Of a stretch of DNA of 13,010 nt, positions 11,667 to 13,010 are shown piece after piece (the first letter of the stretch is position 1; each line of letters starts with the position of its first letter). The DNA lies in assembly GCA_028700875.1 (NCBI GenBank), contig JAQVRW010000042.1:1-13010 (forward strand). The letters run 5' to 3'. The translations under genes and the position numbers were made by a program. The notes beneath the pieces are model-generated. The model was not told the origin of the DNA. It searched no databases and saw only the letters and a program-made list of their open reading frames with translations. This DNA comes from Candidatus Zixiibacteriota bacterium. GTDB lineage: Bacteria; Zixibacteria; MSB-5A5; GN15; JAAZOE01.

Positions 11667-13010
11667 TCATGATGCGCCGCTTCGCTTAAAGACGGCGGGG
11701 ACGGTTTTCACGAGAATCTTGGTATCCAGCCAGAGCGACCAGTTATCGATGTACTGCAAATCAAGCTTCATCCAGTCTTCGAAGTCGATCCGGTTACGGC
11801 CGTTGACCTGCCACAGGCAGGTAAGGCCCGGCTTGACGGCCAGTTTACGCCGTTGCCAGCGGTCGTAGGCGGCGACCTCTTTCGGAAGCGGCGGGCGCGG
11901 TCCCACCAGGGACATCTCCCCCCGCAGGACGTTGATTAACTGCGGCAGTTCATCGATCGACGTTTTCCGCAGGACGGCGCCGATACGGGTGATGCGAGGA
12001 TCGTTGGCAATCTTGAACACCGGCCCGGACATTTCATTGCGGTCCATGAGCCGGGCTTTGAGCTTTTCGGCGTCGGGCACCATGGTGCGGAATTTGTACA
12101 TGGTGAACGGTTTGCCGTTTTTGCCGCTGCGGACCTGTTTGAAAAAGACCGGCCCCCGGTCTTCCAGCTTGATGGCCGCGGCGGTAATGATCCCGGCCGG
12201 AATCGACAGGAGCAGGGCGAAGATTCCCAGCAGGCGATCCAGGCAGGCCTTGATGGACATTTGCAGGCGGTCCTCGGGGGCCGACGAGTACACCACCGCC
12301 GGGAAATCCATGAACCGCGTGGGGTAGGGCTTGGAAATGGGATGATAATAGAAATCGGTCAACTGGCAGATTGCCACGCCCATTTCCTCGCCGGCGGCGA
12401 ACGCATGCGTGGTCAGGACCAGGTCTTCGCTTTCGACGGCGATGATGATATAGTCGACCTGGTTGCCGGCGATGTAGTCCGGCAGGCCGTCGGGGTGCCC
12501 CAGAAGCGGCAGGTCCCGATAGCGCCAGAGGCCGGTGCGGTGATAATCGAGAAAGCCGATGATCTGGATGCCCCAGGGGGGATTGTCGCAGATTCGGTCG
12601 GCCACCGCCTGGGCCCTGGGGCCGGTTCCGATGATCAATACCTTGCGGACCGAGCCGCCCAACCGGCGATAGTGCCGAAGCGCCGCGGTCAACGACAATC
12701 GGAAGAGCATCAGCGCCACCAGATCGGCGGCGAAAAAGATCATCACGACCCCGGCGGGCAGGGGGATATTGGAAAAGAATATCGCGGCCGTGAACGCGAA
12801 AAAGGCTTTCATCGAGCCGCGGATAAGTTCTTTGAGAATGGTGCCAAATGACTTCAGCCGGTAGTAATAGGACCCGGCCGGTCCATAGAAGGCGACTGCC
12901 CAGAATGCCAGAGTAATTACCAGGAGCAATCCGGTCTGGGGGGTGGTCAACGATACCCTGCAGACCACGATGGTGGTCATGAGAATAACGTAGGTGAGGA
13001 GAAGGTCCCC
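11667..13010 (-). CDS. Polyprenyl glycosylphosphotransferase starting exopolysaccharide synthesis (5' end beyond window)
   Basis: The frame stays open to the window edge. Ten residues (GDLLLTYVIL) precede the ATG at 12980 and extend its hydrophobic helix, so that ATG is internal and the true start lies outside. Counting from M12980: N-terminal helices (to about 100), a Rossmann-like CoA-binding_3 domain (VLIIGTGPRAQAVADRI, 114-130), a re-entrant helix (about 248-270), then the bacterial sugar transferase domain with EDRGPVFFKQ, YKFRTM (295-300), SIDELPQL (341-348), SLVGPRP (357-363), KPGLT (383-387) and a YIDNWS..LD end. WbaP/WcaJ-type enzymes move a sugar-1-phosphate from a nucleotide sugar to undecaprenyl phosphate at the inner membrane. 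The sugar is not predictable here. Confidence 0.93.
   Translation of the reverse strand, partial: GDLLLTYVILMTTIVVCRVSLTTPQTGLLLVITLAFWAVAFYGPAGSYYYRLKSFGTILKELIRGSMKAFFAFTAAIFFSNIPLPAGVVMIFFAADLVALMLFRLSLTAALRHYRRLGGSVRKVLIIGTGPRAQAVADRICDNPPWGIQIIGFLDYHRTGLWRYRDLPLLGHPDGLPDYIAGNQVDYIIIAVESEDLVLTTHAFAAGEEMGVAICQLTDFYYHPISKPYPTRFMDFPAVVYSSAPEDRLQMSIKACLDRLLGIFALLLSIPAGIITAAAIKLEDRGPVFFKQVRSGKNGKPFTMYKFRTMVPDAEKLKARLMDRNEMSGPVFKIANDPRITRIGAVLRKTSIDELPQLINVLRGEMSLVGPRPPLPKEVAAYDRWQRRKLAVKPGLTCLWQVNGRNRIDFEDWMKLDLQYIDNWSLWLDTKILVKTVPAVFKRSGAS

Noticed and set aside
10328..11689. Long + strand open frame (453 codons) opposite the Wzi-like gene
   Set aside because: Mirror frame of a GC-rich gene, with no recognisable motif and composition typical of antisense frames; the minus-strand product has a signal peptide and family motifs.
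12978..12980. ATG at 12980 as start of the glycosylphosphotransferase
   Set aside because: The frame remains open to the window edge and the upstream residues extend the first transmembrane helix.

Overview
This 13 kb window is from a GC-rich bacterium (roughly 57-60 % GC by eye) with a Gram-negative style envelope. It encodes a Wzi-like outer-membrane beta-barrel, periplasmic proteins with signal peptides, and a tetraheme cytochrome c. Lineage cannot be settled from the sequence; the mix of c554-type cytochrome, glycine-rich RRM proteins and exopolysaccharide genes would suit an environmental FCB/Zixibacteria-like or deltaproteobacteria-like genome. Most genes are on the minus strand.

Left end (1-1000). 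The last 36 codons of an IS110-family transposase are followed by two strong hairpins (146-210). Next comes a degenerate 20-bp tandem array of about 13 units (224-480), whose last unit supplies the stop codon of a minus-strand secreted tetraheme cytochrome (467-991).

Surface polysaccharide genes (1240-3830, minus). A UDP-sugar 4-epimerase-type SDR has its own terminator and a candidate promoter. Upstream of it lies a pair resembling SxtK/SxtL: a 59-residue DUF5989-like membrane peptide and a membrane-anchored SGNH hydrolase. The carbamoyltransferase that such genes usually accompany is not present.

Middle (3900-7323). A small secreted orphan (+) converges on a metallo-beta-lactamase-fold protein of the flavodiiron/ODP type (-) across a perfect 30-bp palindrome. 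The MBL protein has lost nearly all of its metal ligands. A two-gene minus-strand operon follows: a polytopic membrane protein, then a secreted PDZ protein 6 bp downstream.

Right-centre (7380-9996, +). A soluble pyridine nucleotide transhydrogenase (sthA) is followed by two paralogous single-RRM RNA-binding proteins, each with its own TTGACA promoter. The second has a long leader that can fold into a two-stem structure and ends at a rho-independent terminator.

Right end (10106-13010, minus). A polyprenyl glycosylphosphotransferase, cut by the window edge, and a Wzi-family outer-membrane protein form an operon for starting and exporting or anchoring an extracellular polysaccharide. The most interesting points are the ligand-less ODP protein, the structured leader of the second RRM gene, the SxtK/SxtL-like pair, and the IS110 end next to a minisatellite. 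Promoters were read by eye against the -35/-10 consensus and remain candidates.
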